A stretch of 64,000 nucleotides of DNA from Paenibacillus protaetiae (GTDB taxonomy: Bacteria; Bacillota; Bacilli; Paenibacillales; Paenibacillaceae), in contig NZ_CP035492.1 of NCBI RefSeq assembly GCF_004135365.1, forward strand, positions 1,798,001 through 1,862,000, written 5' to 3'. The position numbers and the translations under genes are program-made. The notes below the pieces were generated by a model that was given only the letters and a program-made list of their open reading frames with translations, was not told where the DNA came from and did not search any database. Positions 1 to 9,779 of the stretch are shown here, piece by piece (within the stretch, counting starts at the first letter, position 1; every line of letters begins with the position of its first letter).

Positions 1-314
1 ACAGGGCTTGCTTGCAAGCCGGAAAGCAGCAGCAGCAATAATGCAAGCACAACCGACTTTAGCCGGAAGCGCCTTTGCCGGCCGCGCTCCTTCCACTTTT
101 GAAGCTGCTCCAGCTCCTGCTCTACCGCAACAAGCGGATGCATTTTCCGTTCAAATGCTTCATACACTTCTCCGGCTTCCAAATAACAGTAATTCGCTTT
201 GGATAACTTGCCTTGCTCTTCATATTGCTTGCCAAGCAAATACCAGGCCATCCGGTTGCCGGGATGCCGTTTGACAAAGCTCTTTAAATAATAAATATGT
301 TCACGGTCCTCCAT
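1..314 (-). CDS. TPR-like protein with a membrane anchor (N-terminal part, runs off the window edge)
   Basis: The reading frame is open from an ATG at 314 to the window edge, giving 104 residues. An AAGGAG ribosome site lies 7 bases before the ATG. Residues about 5-40 resemble a tetratricopeptide helix pair (aromatic and small residues in LLGKQYEEQGKLSKA). A charged KWKERGRQRR stretch follows, then a leucine-rich membrane segment near residues 87-102. Such proteins usually act as scaffolds, but the C-terminal part is missing and no function can be given. It lies downstream of the glucanase gene on the same strand, separated by two hairpins. Confidence 0.6.
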   Translation of the reverse strand, partial: MEDREHIYYLKSFVKRHPGNRMAWYLLGKQYEEQGKLSKANYCYLEAGEVYEAFERKMHPLVAVEQELEQLQKWKERGRQRRFRLKSVVLALLLLLLSGLQASP

Positions 315-384
315 AACACCGCTCCTTAACCATGTCATACGATAGTTATCGGCAAAAAGACGGCATTTCGTTGCACTTCCGTTT

Positions 385-461
385 GCCGCCCGCCTGACAG
401 GCGGGCGGGCGCCTTATCACGGAATAAGGGGCTGTCCCCTATCATGCGGACAGCCCCTTAT
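385..461 (-). terminator. Two hairpins after the glucanase gene
   Basis: Bases 424-437 and 448-461 form a perfect 14-bp stem (ATAAGGGGCTGTCC) with a 10-base loop. A second GC-rich inverted repeat (GCCCGCCTG/CAGGCGGGC) lies at about 388-408. Both sit just after the minus-strand glucanase stop. Neither has a clear U tract, so intrinsic termination is likely but not certain. Confidence 0.55.
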
Positions 462-480
462 CCCACTTATTATCGAATCG

Positions 481-3400
481 TTAATTGCCGTATACATCAA
501 ACGACCAAAGTGAATAGCCGAACTGCGTGGCGCGTTCCGTTCCAAGCATACGCACGTAACGGCCGCTTCCGTTCACCGGGATCGTCTCTTCATTGCCTGT
601 ACCGGTTGTGGTGCTGTACAAATCCGTCCAGTCATTGCCGTTAGCTGAAATTTGCAGTTTATACGATTTGGCGTAAGCCGTCTCCCATTTCAGCTTAATG
701 CTGGTCACGGTGCGTGTCTGCCCCAAATCGACCATCAGCCATTGCGGGTCCGCGCCTGGCGCAGATGCCCACCTTGTTCCCGGATCTCCGTCCACGGCCG
801 ATGAAGCTACAAACGGAGTTTCAAACGAAGAAGCGGCAGCGTCTTTACCCAAAGACAACAATGCTGCGTCTGCTCCTCCGCGCGGATGGCCATCCACTTC
901 TATTTCATACAGCGAATATCCGTATATCGTTCCGCGTTCCGTTGCATACAAACGAACATAACGCCCGCTTCCGGTTACATCAAATTCGTCGGCTGCACCG
1001 TCGCCTGTCGTTGTCGAATATACATCTGTCCAATCGTTGCCGTTATCCGACACTTGGATTTTATAAGATTTGGCATACGCCGTTTCCCAATTCAGCTTCA
1101 CGTGGCTAAGCTGATACGGTACGCCCAGATCAATCGTCAGCCACTGCGGGTCTGCGCTTGTCACAGATGCCCAGCGCGTCTCCGTGCTGCCGTCAACGGC
1201 GTTAGCGCCTGCGAACGGAGTTTCAGTGGATGAAACTGTTACAGGCTTGCCGGCAGCTACATTAGTATCCGTACCGTTGTTGCCGCCATTGCCGTTCTCA
1301 CCGCCATTGCCGTTGTCCCTCCGTCGCCGCCGTTGCCTCCGCCAATCGGCGCCCACTGATCGTTTGCAGTCGAATTGACCATCGGGTTGACCGTCACTAA
1401 TGATTTAGGTCCGACAACAGCCGTTCCTGTTGTTCCGCCGGCATTTTTAAAGGTAACCGTCACAGGGCTGGAAGTCGGATTCCACACTTGTGCCTTATAA
1501 TCCGCGCCTTTCTTGTAAACCGTTGCGCTTGTCCATCCGGTTGCCCATACATCCTTCGTGCGGGTGCCAAGCGTAGCCATATTGTGCACAAACCAATACG
1601 TATTAAAGATTTCATTTTTTTGCATATGGGTTGCATCCCATTTGTTAATGACCGCCTGCGGGTCGCTTAACGCCTGGATTGGCCATACGATATGGTACCA
1701 GTCCGTTTCCGGGCCGCCGTTATCGGCTACAAATCCGTTATATAGTCCCGCCGCCTTGCCAGGCTCCAAGCTGTAGCTGGTCAAATATTCAGAGGTCGGC
1801 AGCCAGTGGATGCCATAGACATATACCGGGTCGCCGTTGAAAAACGTACCGAAGAAATTGGACGAGCCGTAAACCTGTCCGACAGACTTATGTGTAAATT
1901 CCGGCAGCCAGTTGTCGCCGTCATAGTTAAACCAGTACTGCTCAACCGCGTTCAGCTCCGTTGTAAAACCATAAATTGCGGCATCGCGGAACGATTGATC
2001 GTTGTTGACCAATGCCCACATGTATTCTCCGACCCAGCCAAACAGCGATTCGCCGGCTGCTTCCTGGTTATTGCCGTTGTCATTGTCGGCGTATCCGCCA
2101 GCCCATGAATGGCCTTCGTACGGATCAAAACTGCGGAAAAACGGGTACATGGAATCCGTGCGCGAAGGGTTGGCATAGTCACGGATCAAGTGATCCACCA
2201 TCGAGCCGTAATCGGTTCTAAACCCGTCGTCAAATGTTGCCAGCACAGCTGAAGCAAACACATAATAACCGTACGTAAAGTGATGGTCCGTGATGCCGCT
2301 GTTCGCTCCAAATTCGCTTGTTTTATAATACGTCGTGCCCCAATCCGAATTGTAATACAAGAAATAGTCAGGTTCCCCGTTTGTATACGTATACCAATCC
2401 GTCAAAATAAGCTTGATGCGGTCCAGGAACTTATCGCGCAGCTCCGTTTCGCCAAGTTCATTGGCAGCAAGCACGCCCATCGCAAGCGGATGCAGCTTCT
2501 TGCCTTGCCAATACGCATCGGCGGCCATCAGATTGCTGCTTGTCTCCTCATCCAAATCTTCCAGATAAGAAACCATCAGCGACTTGTCATACGCAGAATC
2601 GGTCGGCTCCGTAAACTGCGGAACGATGCCGTAGAACTGGTCCACGGTAGTAAAACTGTTGCCTTCATGTACTTTCAGCGTACCGCGCACTGACGGATAA
2701 GTAAGCGCCGTCAGCGAAGAAGGGGATACTTTCCACTGATGCGGGTAAAGCGCCATCAGCGTTTGGTTGGAGAAACCGGAACGTACGAGCTGCGTCGACA
2801 CATTAAAATTGGTCGTTACCTGGCTCGTTGCTTCATTATAGTTATAGTTCACCTTGGTGTCCGTCACAAAAGCATAAGCATGCTGATAGTAATAGTTCAG
2901 GTTGGAAGCTTGCGGCATCGCGCCGACGGACAAATAATTTTGCCCGCTGCCCAGCTCGATTTTAATTTTCGCCCCTACCTTCTTAAATACAGTGCCCGGA
3001 GGAGCAAAAATGCCGTAGTAACGGGTTTGCGGCGCGCCATTCGGGTCACCGTTCGTATTGGCGATCTTGACGCCGATGTGGTCAGCTGTCAGCGTGGAGC
3101 CTTCCGTTGTCAGCACGGCGTTGCCGTTATCGTCAAACAGCTGCGTCATAAGCGACGAGAAGATGTCCACTTGATTCGTGCCTGTGAATGTATTAAAAAC
3201 ATAAGGTGATCCTTTCACGAAGGTCGACTTCATCTTGTCCGCCTGACCGTCGCTTAACACGGCGTCAACGGCCCAGTCCGAGTAACCCGTTACGCGGGTG
3301 ACCAGTTTGGAGCTGTCGATATTGCCGCCCATGACATACAGATCCGGATTGCCGTCGGCATTAACCGCACGCCCGTCCGAGGAAAGCCATCCGGCGCCCG

Positions 3401-4601
3401 GATTTAAGATGCCAAGTCCTTGCGGAAAATATTTCGATTTCAGCGGCAGTGTAACCAAATAATCGCCAAATGGCTTGATAAGCAGCGACTGCCACCAGTC
3501 GTTTGACGGGATCGGCGTTGTCACGTTGGAAGATTTATTCGCAGGATATTTCGGCTGTGGCATATGAATATCATTGGTCAAGTAGCTGCCTGCGCCCGAT
3601 TGGACGGCTTGCGGCTGCGGCAGCGGCTCGATAGTGTACACCGGCTGCGGCTGCCCGGCCACATAGTCGTACACTTCAAATTCCAGCAAGGAATAGCCGA
3701 AGCTAGTAGCTCGTCCAATTCCGTTCATCCGCACATAACGGCCGTTCGTATAAAGCGGAATGTCCTCTTTGCCGCCTGATCCATGAAGCTGGCGGTAAAC
3801 GGTAGTCCAGCTGCTCCCGTTATTGGACACCTGAATATCGTAAGCCCTTCCGGCTGCCGCTTCCCAATTCAAAATTACACGCCCGATCTGATGAACTGCC
3901 CCCAGGTCAACGGTAATCCATTCATTATCCGTTGCATTTGAAGACCAGCGGGTTGCAGTATTGCCATCAACGGCGTTGGACGCTGCCGTCGAACCCGGCG
4001 GCAAATAAGCGGAATCTTCAGTAGAAGACACGGATACCGGCTTATTCAGCGCCACATTGGCACCGTAGTCCGCCGGAGGGCCGCTAATTCCGCCTGTACC
4101 GTAAATTTCAAGCTCCAGTATCGAATAGCCGTAGGCAGCAAGCGCGCGTTCAGTGCCATATATCCGCACATAACGCCCGCTGCCAGTTATATGGAGATCA
4201 TCTTCGCCGCCGTCACCCGTCGACGTAGAATAAATGTCCGACCAAGTCGATTCATCGTTGGATACCTGAACTTTATAAGCTTTGGCATAAGCGCCTTCCC
4301 AGACAATTTTGACCTCGTCAATTGAAGCGTTAGCGCCAAGATCCACATACAGCCATTGGGGATCCGTTCCCCACGTGCTTGCCCAGCGTGTGCCGGTCGA
4401 TCCGTCTACAGCAAGATTCGCTGTATTGGCTCCCTCTGTGGAAGAGGCATAGGCGATACGGTTTTGCGACAGCAAATACGATCCGGCGGCGTGCGCCTCG
4501 CGGATAAACAGCGATGAGACGAGAGAAACCAACATCGAGACGATAAGCGACATGATAAATATGCGGCCTTTACCTGTTGCCCGATTCGATACAACTACCA
4601 T
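481..4601 (-). CDS. Secreted GH81-type endo-beta-1,3-glucanase with four F5/8 type C (discoidin) domains; one frameshift
   Basis: This is a probable laminarin- or fungal-wall-degrading enzyme. A signal peptide (residues 1-39, ending REAHAA) is followed by two F5/8 type C domains (repeated TRWAS...DPQWLYVDLG and GRYVRIYGTERA motifs). The catalytic region has GH81 features: IPSNDWWQSLL, SGITDHHFTYGYY and the DNGNNQEAAGES acidic motif. A Gly/Asn linker and two more discoidin domains end at 481. The upstream frame (1257-4601) reads into a short false tail inside the linker, while the last two domains lie in the next frame. One extra G in the run at 1317-1319 (GGAGGG to GGAGGGG) joins them into one protein of about 1370 residues. 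The start has GGAGG 11 bases upstream. An operator-like palindrome lies upstream. Confidence 0.85.
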
Positions 4602-4681
4602 TATTTTTTTAACCTCCTACAACAGTTCATTTATAATTACGATAGCTTATGCTGCCTTGCCCTCCTTTCTCGTTTTCTCAA

Positions 4682-4724
4682 GGTGAAATGATAACGCTTC
4701 CATATCATTTCACCGAATAGTATA
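4682..4724 (-). promoter_or_regulatory. Glucanase promoter -10 with an overlapping cre-like operator palindrome
   Basis: On the minus strand TATACT lies at 4719-4724, with no strong -35. Immediately downstream, over the expected transcription start, is an 11-bp inverted repeat GGTGAAATGAT/ATCATTTCACC (4682-4692 and 4704-4714). It encloses TGATAACGCTTCCA (4689-4702), which fits the CcpA cre consensus TGWNANCGNTNWCA at all but one position. Catabolite repression or a local LacI-family repressor is the likely use. The rest of 4602-4980 holds no gene that I can see. Confidence 0.55.
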
Positions 4725-4887
4725 CGCTGCTGTTTTATGGTATAAAATGCCAATATTTTGCGTTTGATGCCATTACCTTTCCTTTTTTTGCGTTAGCCGC
4801 CTGAAGCCTTGCTGCGATTATCCCGAATAAGCGCCTCGGAGAGGAGCCTGCCGGCACGGCTATTCGGCTGCATGTTCCTTAACGCGC

Positions 4888-4973
4888 AAAAAAACCGGCC
4901 AGACATTATAGTCCGGCCGGTTTAAATCAGAGCAGAACGAAGCCGGCTTGCCAAAAAGGCATGCCGGCTTCGT
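4888..4973 (-). terminator. Tandem terminators of the ferredoxin gene
   Basis: The first hairpin, read on the minus strand, is 4937-4952/4958-4973 (CGAAGCCGGC stem). The second is 4892-4923 (AAACCGGCC arms) and runs into a stretch of seven U residues (4888-4894), a standard intrinsic terminator. Confidence 0.8.
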
Positions 4974-4980
4974 CCGGTTG

Positions 4981-5307
<327 letters not shown>

Positions 5308-5429
5308 TTACACCTCAATATATAACAATTATGCAGCCTTTTTCAACATGAATGAAACAAAAAAACATTTTATCATGGATGTTGCCAAATATCTATAGTG
5401 ATTATTGTGATCTTTGCACATAGGCTATT

Positions 5430-6668
5430 TTATTCTTCACTAGGCGCTTTCGCCACTCTTTTTCCGCTTTTTGGAAGAAGTCCGGCTGAATGAATCGCCT
5501 TCTCCCCGAATTTATCTCTCAGCTTATCCATTGCCGCCTCAAGCGCATCCTTGCGGGGCTGTTGCTCATAATCAAATAAATCCAGCTGAATGGCGGTTTC
5601 TTCCGCAGGCGATAAATTTTGAAGGGTCACTCCAAGCAGGCGGATCGGATCCCCTTCCCGCCAATGGCGCTCCAGCAGGCGAAGCGCTTCCCGGTAAATA
5701 TCCGACGTTTGCTGCGTAACGGCTTCCATCGTGCGCGAACGCGCTATAGTCGTCATATCCGGCTTGCGGATCGTAATCTGAACCGTTCCCGTGACCAGAT
5801 GCTGCGCCCGCAGCCGGCGGCCGGTACGGTCGGACAACTCCAGCAAGATGCGGGCAGCTTCTTCTTTCTCGGTAACATCAGCAGGCAATGTTGTCATATG
5901 GCCGATGGACTTGCTCGCTTCCTCCTCCGGGTTAACAGGAGAATAATCACGCCCGTTCGCGGCATCCTTCAGCCATTGTCCCATGACGCCAAAATGGCGG
6001 CGTAAAAACTCCGCGTCGGCGGCAGCCAGCTGGCTGATTGTTTTCACTTGCAGGCGGTTTAATTTTTCAGCCGTTTTTTTGCCGACTCCAAACAGCACAT
6101 CACAAGGCTTATCCCACATCAGCCTGGGCATGTCGCGTATACGCAATATCGTTAACCCGTTAGGCTTCTTCATGTCCGAAGCCATCTTGGCAAGCAGCTT
6201 GTTTGGTCCTATGCCGATGGAGCAGGGCAAAGCGCATTCCGATTGTATCCGCCTCTGGATCGTCTGCGCAATTTCCACCGGCGTTCCAAACAACCCGGAA
6301 CCGGTAATGTCCAAGTAACATTCATCAATGGACATTTGCTGGACTAGCGGCGTATATTGGCGGGCAATGGCCATAAAGCGCTCCGAATAGCTGCGGTACA
6401 ATTTGAAATCGGTTTTGATCAAAATAAGCTCCGGGCATGTTTTTAACGCTTCACGTACTGTCATGCCGGTTCGCACGCCTTTTGCCCGGGCGGCATACGA
6501 GCAGGTTACGATTACGCCTCTCCGCTGCTCGGCATCCCCGCCTACGGCAGTAGGTTTATTTTTATACTTACCCGGCTCCTCCGCTTCATGCACCGAACAA
6601 TAAAAAGCGTTCATATCCAAATGCAGGATTACGCGCGGTCCGTTGTCAGCTGCAGCATGCTGCTTCAC
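5430..6668 (-). CDS. dinB: DNA polymerase IV (Y family, DinB)
   Basis: This is a lesion-bypass polymerase of about 412 residues, the usual length. The palm begins VILHLDMNAFYCSVHEAEEP (first catalytic Asp). SIDECYLDITGS supplies the Asp-Glu pair, and the helix-hairpin-helix segment DVLFGVGKKTAEKLNRL and the little-finger domain follow. I place the start at the GTG at 6668 because GGAGGTG lies 5 bases upstream and the catalytic Asp then falls near residue 18. In-frame residues before it are unlike the family. A promoter overlapped by a LexA (DinR) box lies upstream, so it should be SOS-inducible. It is divergent from cimA. Confidence 0.93.
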   Translation of the reverse strand: MKQHAAADNGPRVILHLDMNAFYCSVHEAEEPGKYKNKPTAVGGDAEQRRGVIVTCSYAARAKGVRTGMTVREALKTCPELILIKTDFKLYRSYSERFMAIARQYTPLVQQMSIDECYLDITGSGLFGTPVEIAQTIQRRIQSECALPCSIGIGPNKLLAKMASDMKKPNGLTILRIRDMPRLMWDKPCDVLFGVGKKTAEKLNRLQVKTISQLAAADAEFLRRHFGVMGQWLKDAANGRDYSPVNPEEEASKSIGHMTTLPADVTEKEEAARILLELSDRTGRRLRAQHLVTGTVQITIRKPDMTTIARSRTMEAVTQQTSDIYREALRLLERHWREGDPIRLLGVTLQNLSPAEETAIQLDLFDYEQQPRKDALEAAMDKLRDKFGEKAIHSAGLLPKSGKRVAKAPSEE

Positions 6669-6705
6669 GTTTCCACCTCCGGCACGATGTTTGTTCTCCG
6701 AAATC

Positions 6706-6752
6706 AAAACATTTGTTCCCTTCAGCATACCGCCGCACAATGCTTCGGTCAA
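6706..6752 (-). promoter_or_regulatory. dinB promoter with LexA/DinR box
   Basis: On the minus strand TTGACC (6747-6752), 17 bases and TATGCT (6724-6729) form a sigma-A promoter. Directly at the expected start of transcription lies GGAACAAATGTTTT (6706-6719). It matches 12 of 14 positions of the Gram-positive SOS box CGAACRNRYGTTYC. This is the expected geometry for LexA repression. Confidence 0.7.
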
Positions 6753-6776
6753 CTTGCCGTGCCGGTTTCTTTAACC

Positions 6777-6800
6777 CGTTATTGCGGTATAGCAATAACG
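6777..6800. repeat. Perfect 9-bp inverted repeat between dinB and cimA
   Basis: CGTTATTGC, a 6-base spacer and GCAATAACG. It lies between the divergent promoters. It could be an operator or a small hairpin; there is no T tract of terminator length. Confidence 0.35.
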
Positions 6801-6870
6801 CTTTTATGCTAAAACTAAGCGCCACTTCCCCTTGCTGCATAAAAAGTTGCCGGACCACTCTACTTTCACG

Positions 6871-6887
6871 CGAACAAATGTTATAAT
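6871..6887 (+). promoter_or_regulatory. cimA extended -10 promoter overlapping a second LexA-like box
   Basis: TGTTATAAT (TATAAT at 6882-6887 with TG one base upstream) is an extended -10, and no convincing -35 is seen. CGAACAAATGTTAT (6871-6884) overlaps it and shares the 11-mer GAACAAATGTT with the dinB box. A short leader of about 50 bases then runs to the cimA start. Confidence 0.5.
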
Positions 6888-6942
6888 ACGTTAATATCTG
6901 ATTTGACTTGCGTTCAGTTAGGAAGAGGAGGCGTCATGACGC

Positions 6943-8568
6943 ATGACCACGAGCATTTCCATATTTGATACGACGCTGCGTGACGGCACACAAGGTGAAG
7001 GAATCAGCCTGTCGGCAGAAGACAAGTTAAAAATCGCTTTAAAGCTTGATGCTTTGGGCGTCCACTATATTGAAGGCGGAAATCCGGGCAGCAACAGCAA
7101 AGATATCGAATTTTTTCAGCGGATTAAGCAATACAACCTGTCCGCCAAAATAACGGCATTCGGCAGCACGAGGCGCAAAAACAGTTTGGCGGAACATGAC
7201 ACAAGCCTGCTTAGAATTGCCGAATCCGGCGTCCGGGCAGCTACCCTTGTAGGCAAGTCGTGGGACTTCCATGTACATACCGCCCTGCAGACGACGCTGG
7301 AAGAAAATTTGTCGATGATTTACGACTCTATCGCTTTTCTGAAGCGGAATCATATGGAAGCTCTTTTTGATGCCGAACATTTTTTTGACGGCTATAAAAA
7401 CAATCCCGAATATGCGTTGTCCGTCCTTCGCCGCGCCGAAGAAGCAGGCGCAGACTGGATCGTCCTGTGCGATACGAACGGCGGGACGATGCCAACCGAA
7501 ATTCACGACATTGTGTCCGTCATTCGCCGTGAGCTGAGAACAAACATCGGAATTCATACACATAACGATTGCGAACTTGCCGTGGCCAATTCACTGGCAG
7601 CCGTTCAAGCGGGAGCCCGCCAGGTACAAGGCACGATTAACGGATACGGGGAACGTTGCGGCAATGCCAACTTATGTTCTATCATCCCGAATTTGCAGCT
7701 GAAGCTTGGTTATGAAGTGCTTGCTGCAGACCAGATCAAAACCCTTACGGGCACAGCCCGTTATATAAGCGAAATTGCCAACGTCCATATGCCGGTCGGT
7801 CAGGCGTATGTCGGTAATGCTGCATTCGCGCACAAAGGCGGAATCCATGTATCGGCCATCATGAAGGATTCCAAAACCTATGAGCATATCCAGCCGGAGC
7901 TGATTGGCAACAAACAGCGCATTCTCGTATCGGAACTTGCCGGGCAAAGCAACGTCATTTCCAAAGCGCAAGAGCTTGGCCTTGACGTCAATGCAAACAA
8001 TGAGAAAACAAAGCAAATTATTGACCGGATCAAAGATCTTGAGCATCAGGGTTACCAGTTTGAAGGAGCAGACGCTTCCATGGAGCTGCTTCTCCGCGAA
8101 GCATTTACCGAGATGAAAGAAGCATTCAAAGTCGAGTCGTTTAAAATGCTCGTTGACCGGGACAGCGGTTTTGAAAGCGGGCCAATGTCATCCGAAGCGA
8201 TCGTGAAGCTGAATGTGGACGGCACTTATGTGTACACGGCTGCTGAAGGCAACGGGCCGGTCAACGCGCTCGACAATGCGCTCCGGAAGGCGCTTGTCCA
8301 ATTTTACCCGAAAATCGAAGAGTTCCATCTGTCCGATTACAAGGTGCGCGTTCTGGATGAAAAAGGAGCGACGGCGGCCAAAGTACGCGTGCTGATCGAA
8401 TCCGCCGGCAAAAACAGCACATGGAGCACCGTTGGCGTTTCCAGTAACGTCATCGAAGCCAGCTGGGAAGCGCTTGTCGACAGCTTCCGGTATGCACTGC
8501 TTCATATGGACAAAGTGGAACCGGCGCCGGTTGAAACATTGGAACGGGCCGGCCTCGTAAACCAGTAA
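6943..8568 (+). CDS. cimA: (R)-citramalate synthase
   Basis: It condenses pyruvate and acetyl-CoA to citramalate, the threonine-independent entry to isoleucine. The DRE-TIM metallolyase barrel opens with FDTTLRDGTQGEG and carries the metal-binding HTHND motif. The C-terminal third (about 400-541) is a LeuA-type regulatory dimer domain, including SGFESGPMSSEAIVKLNVDG. The 541-residue length matches the CimA/LeuA2 branch rather than isopropylmalate synthase. The start follows AGGAGGCG by a suitable distance. It is a lone gene with its own promoter and a shared terminator. Feedback control by isoleucine is known for the family but is not visible here. Confidence 0.9.
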   Translation: MTTSISIFDTTLRDGTQGEGISLSAEDKLKIALKLDALGVHYIEGGNPGSNSKDIEFFQRIKQYNLSAKITAFGSTRRKNSLAEHDTSLLRIAESGVRAATLVGKSWDFHVHTALQTTLEENLSMIYDSIAFLKRNHMEALFDAEHFFDGYKNNPEYALSVLRRAEEAGADWIVLCDTNGGTMPTEIHDIVSVIRRELRTNIGIHTHNDCELAVANSLAAVQAGARQVQGTINGYGERCGNANLCSIIPNLQLKLGYEVLAADQIKTLTGTARYISEIANVHMPVGQAYVGNAAFAHKGGIHVSAIMKDSKTYEHIQPELIGNKQRILVSELAGQSNVISKAQELGLDVNANNEKTKQIIDRIKDLEHQGYQFEGADASMELLLREAFTEMKEAFKVESFKMLVDRDSGFESGPMSSEAIVKLNVDGTYVYTAAEGNGPVNALDNALRKALVQFYPKIEEFHLSDYKVRVLDEKGATAAKVRVLIESAGKNSTWSTVGVSSNVIEASWEALVDSFRYALLHMDKVEPAPVETLERAGLVNQ

Positions 8569-8573
8569 TAGAA

Positions 8574-8620
8574 TAAAAGTGGTTGAACGCGTTGCTCACG
8601 CGCTCAACCACTTTTATTTT
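8574..8620. terminator. Bidirectional terminator between cimA and the resA-like gene
   Basis: A near-perfect stem of about 18 bp (TAAAAGTGGTTGAACGCG and its complement) is flanked by A and T runs, so it serves both converging genes. The resA-like stop codon (8604-8606) lies inside the stem. Confidence 0.85.
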
Positions 8621-9149
8621 CACCGATATATTGATTAATGAGCCGCTCCCACTCCCCGTATGTAATTACGCCGTTAATCCGCTCAAGGATTACGCCATTC
8701 CGGTCAATGAGGAATGTGGTCGGAAACGTGTTTACCTTGTACATATCTGTCACTTTGCCGTCGCGGTCCATCAGCACGGGGAATGTAAACTTTTGATCCT
8801 GCACAAATTGGCGCGCAGCCCGCTCTTTATCATATTTGGTTGCATTCAGACCGTACATCAGTAGGGCATCCCCGTATTGTTCATGCAGCTTTTGCAAATC
8901 CGGCGCTTCCAGCTCGCATGGCCCACACCACGAAGCCCAGAAATTGACAAGCGTCAGCTTGTCCTGCGGTCCGCCAACCGTATACGGCTGATCATCCAGT
9001 CCCGGCAGCTGAAACGCTACCGATGACGAGCCTGCTTTTGGCTTAAAGTCAGCTGCTTGCACTTGCGTCTGGTCGCCCCATACAAATAAATAAACTGCAA
9101 GCGCTGCGAGAATGAACGCTGCCGTAAACCATCCTGAAGCTCTATTCAC
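8604..9149 (-). CDS. ResA-like membrane-anchored thiol-disulfide oxidoreductase
   Basis: This is an extracytoplasmic thioredoxin-fold protein. An N-terminal membrane anchor (residues 6-25, FTAAFILAALAVYLFVW) is followed by an AhpC/TSA-type redoxin domain. The active site is NFWASWCGPCELEAPDLQ and the cis-Pro loop is VNTFPTTFLID. At 181 residues it matches Bacillus ResA (cytochrome c maturation), but no ccs genes lie beside it, so the substrate is unknown. The GTG start at 9149 has GAAGGGGCG upstream. An in-frame start 30 codons earlier gives a tail unlike the family. Confidence 0.85.
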   Translation of the reverse strand: MNRASGWFTAAFILAALAVYLFVWGDQTQVQAADFKPKAGSSSVAFQLPGLDDQPYTVGGPQDKLTLVNFWASWCGPCELEAPDLQKLHEQYGDALLMYGLNATKYDKERAARQFVQDQKFTFPVLMDRDGKVTDMYKVNTFPTTFLIDRNGVILERINGVITYGEWERLINQYIGENKSG

Positions 9150-9335
9150 TTTCGCCCCTTCTTTCCGTTCAACGCAAAATATAATCTGCCTACATGGTAT
9201 CACGGACAGATTGGAACAACAAGCGGGTTCCCTGTACAAACTTCCGCTTGCGCACGGTAGCTTCAGTGTTGGCTTGACCGGCCAGGATCATACCTAATTA
9301 AAATAACGGCGTGAAAGTGGAGGCTGCATAGTGGA

Positions 9336-9779
9336 ATGGATAATATGACGGATATCCGCATAACACAAGATAGCTTACATACGTTGACAGCCTTATGCTT
9401 GTCTGCCCTGCCGCATGAATGCTGCGGATTGCTTACGGCTCCCGTTTCAAGCAACGGACAGGAGGCGGCTATAACCATCACAGGTGTCGTTCCTGTCGCC
9501 AATATTCATCCGCAGCCCGAAACCGGGTTTGCATTTGATCCTGCCGAATGGGTTGAAGCGTACTTCCGCATAACAAAAAACCGGCAGCACATTGCCGGCA
9601 TGTATCATTCGCACCCTTCTTCGCCGCCAGTCCCTTCTGTCCGTGACCTTGAAGGGCTTCCGCAAGAAGAAGCAAGTACACATTGGATTGTTTCCTTATC
9701 CAATCCGCAGCGGCCTGCTGTCAAACCCTATCGGCGAAACGGAAATCAACTAACCGCTATCCCGCTAGTGATTGCTTAA
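9336..9779 (+). CDS. JAMM/MPN-type zinc metallopeptidase (M67 family)
   Basis: The protein has 147 residues. It has the full JAMM signature: HSHP followed by seven residues, then SVRD (H-x-H-x7-S-x2-D), and an upstream Glu in HECCGLL that can act as the catalytic acid. Bacterial relatives remove C-terminal extensions from ubiquitin-like sulfur carriers (ThiS/MoaD type) for thiamine, cofactor or cysteine synthesis. No carrier gene is adjacent, so the substrate is inferred only. GTGGAGG lies 12 bases upstream of the ATG; the ATG at 9345 is an alternative. Its end overlaps the converging exonuclease gene by 15 bases. Confidence 0.85.
   Translation: MDNMTDIRITQDSLHTLTALCLSALPHECCGLLTAPVSSNGQEAAITITGVVPVANIHPQPETGFAFDPAEWVEAYFRITKNRQHIAGMYHSHPSSPPVPSVRDLEGLPQEEASTHWIVSLSNPQRPAVKPYRRNGNQLTAIPLVIA

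Noticed and set aside
6646-6858. 70-codon minus-strand frame upstream of dinB
   Set aside because: It runs through the dinB promoter and LexA box and overlaps the dinB start in another frame.
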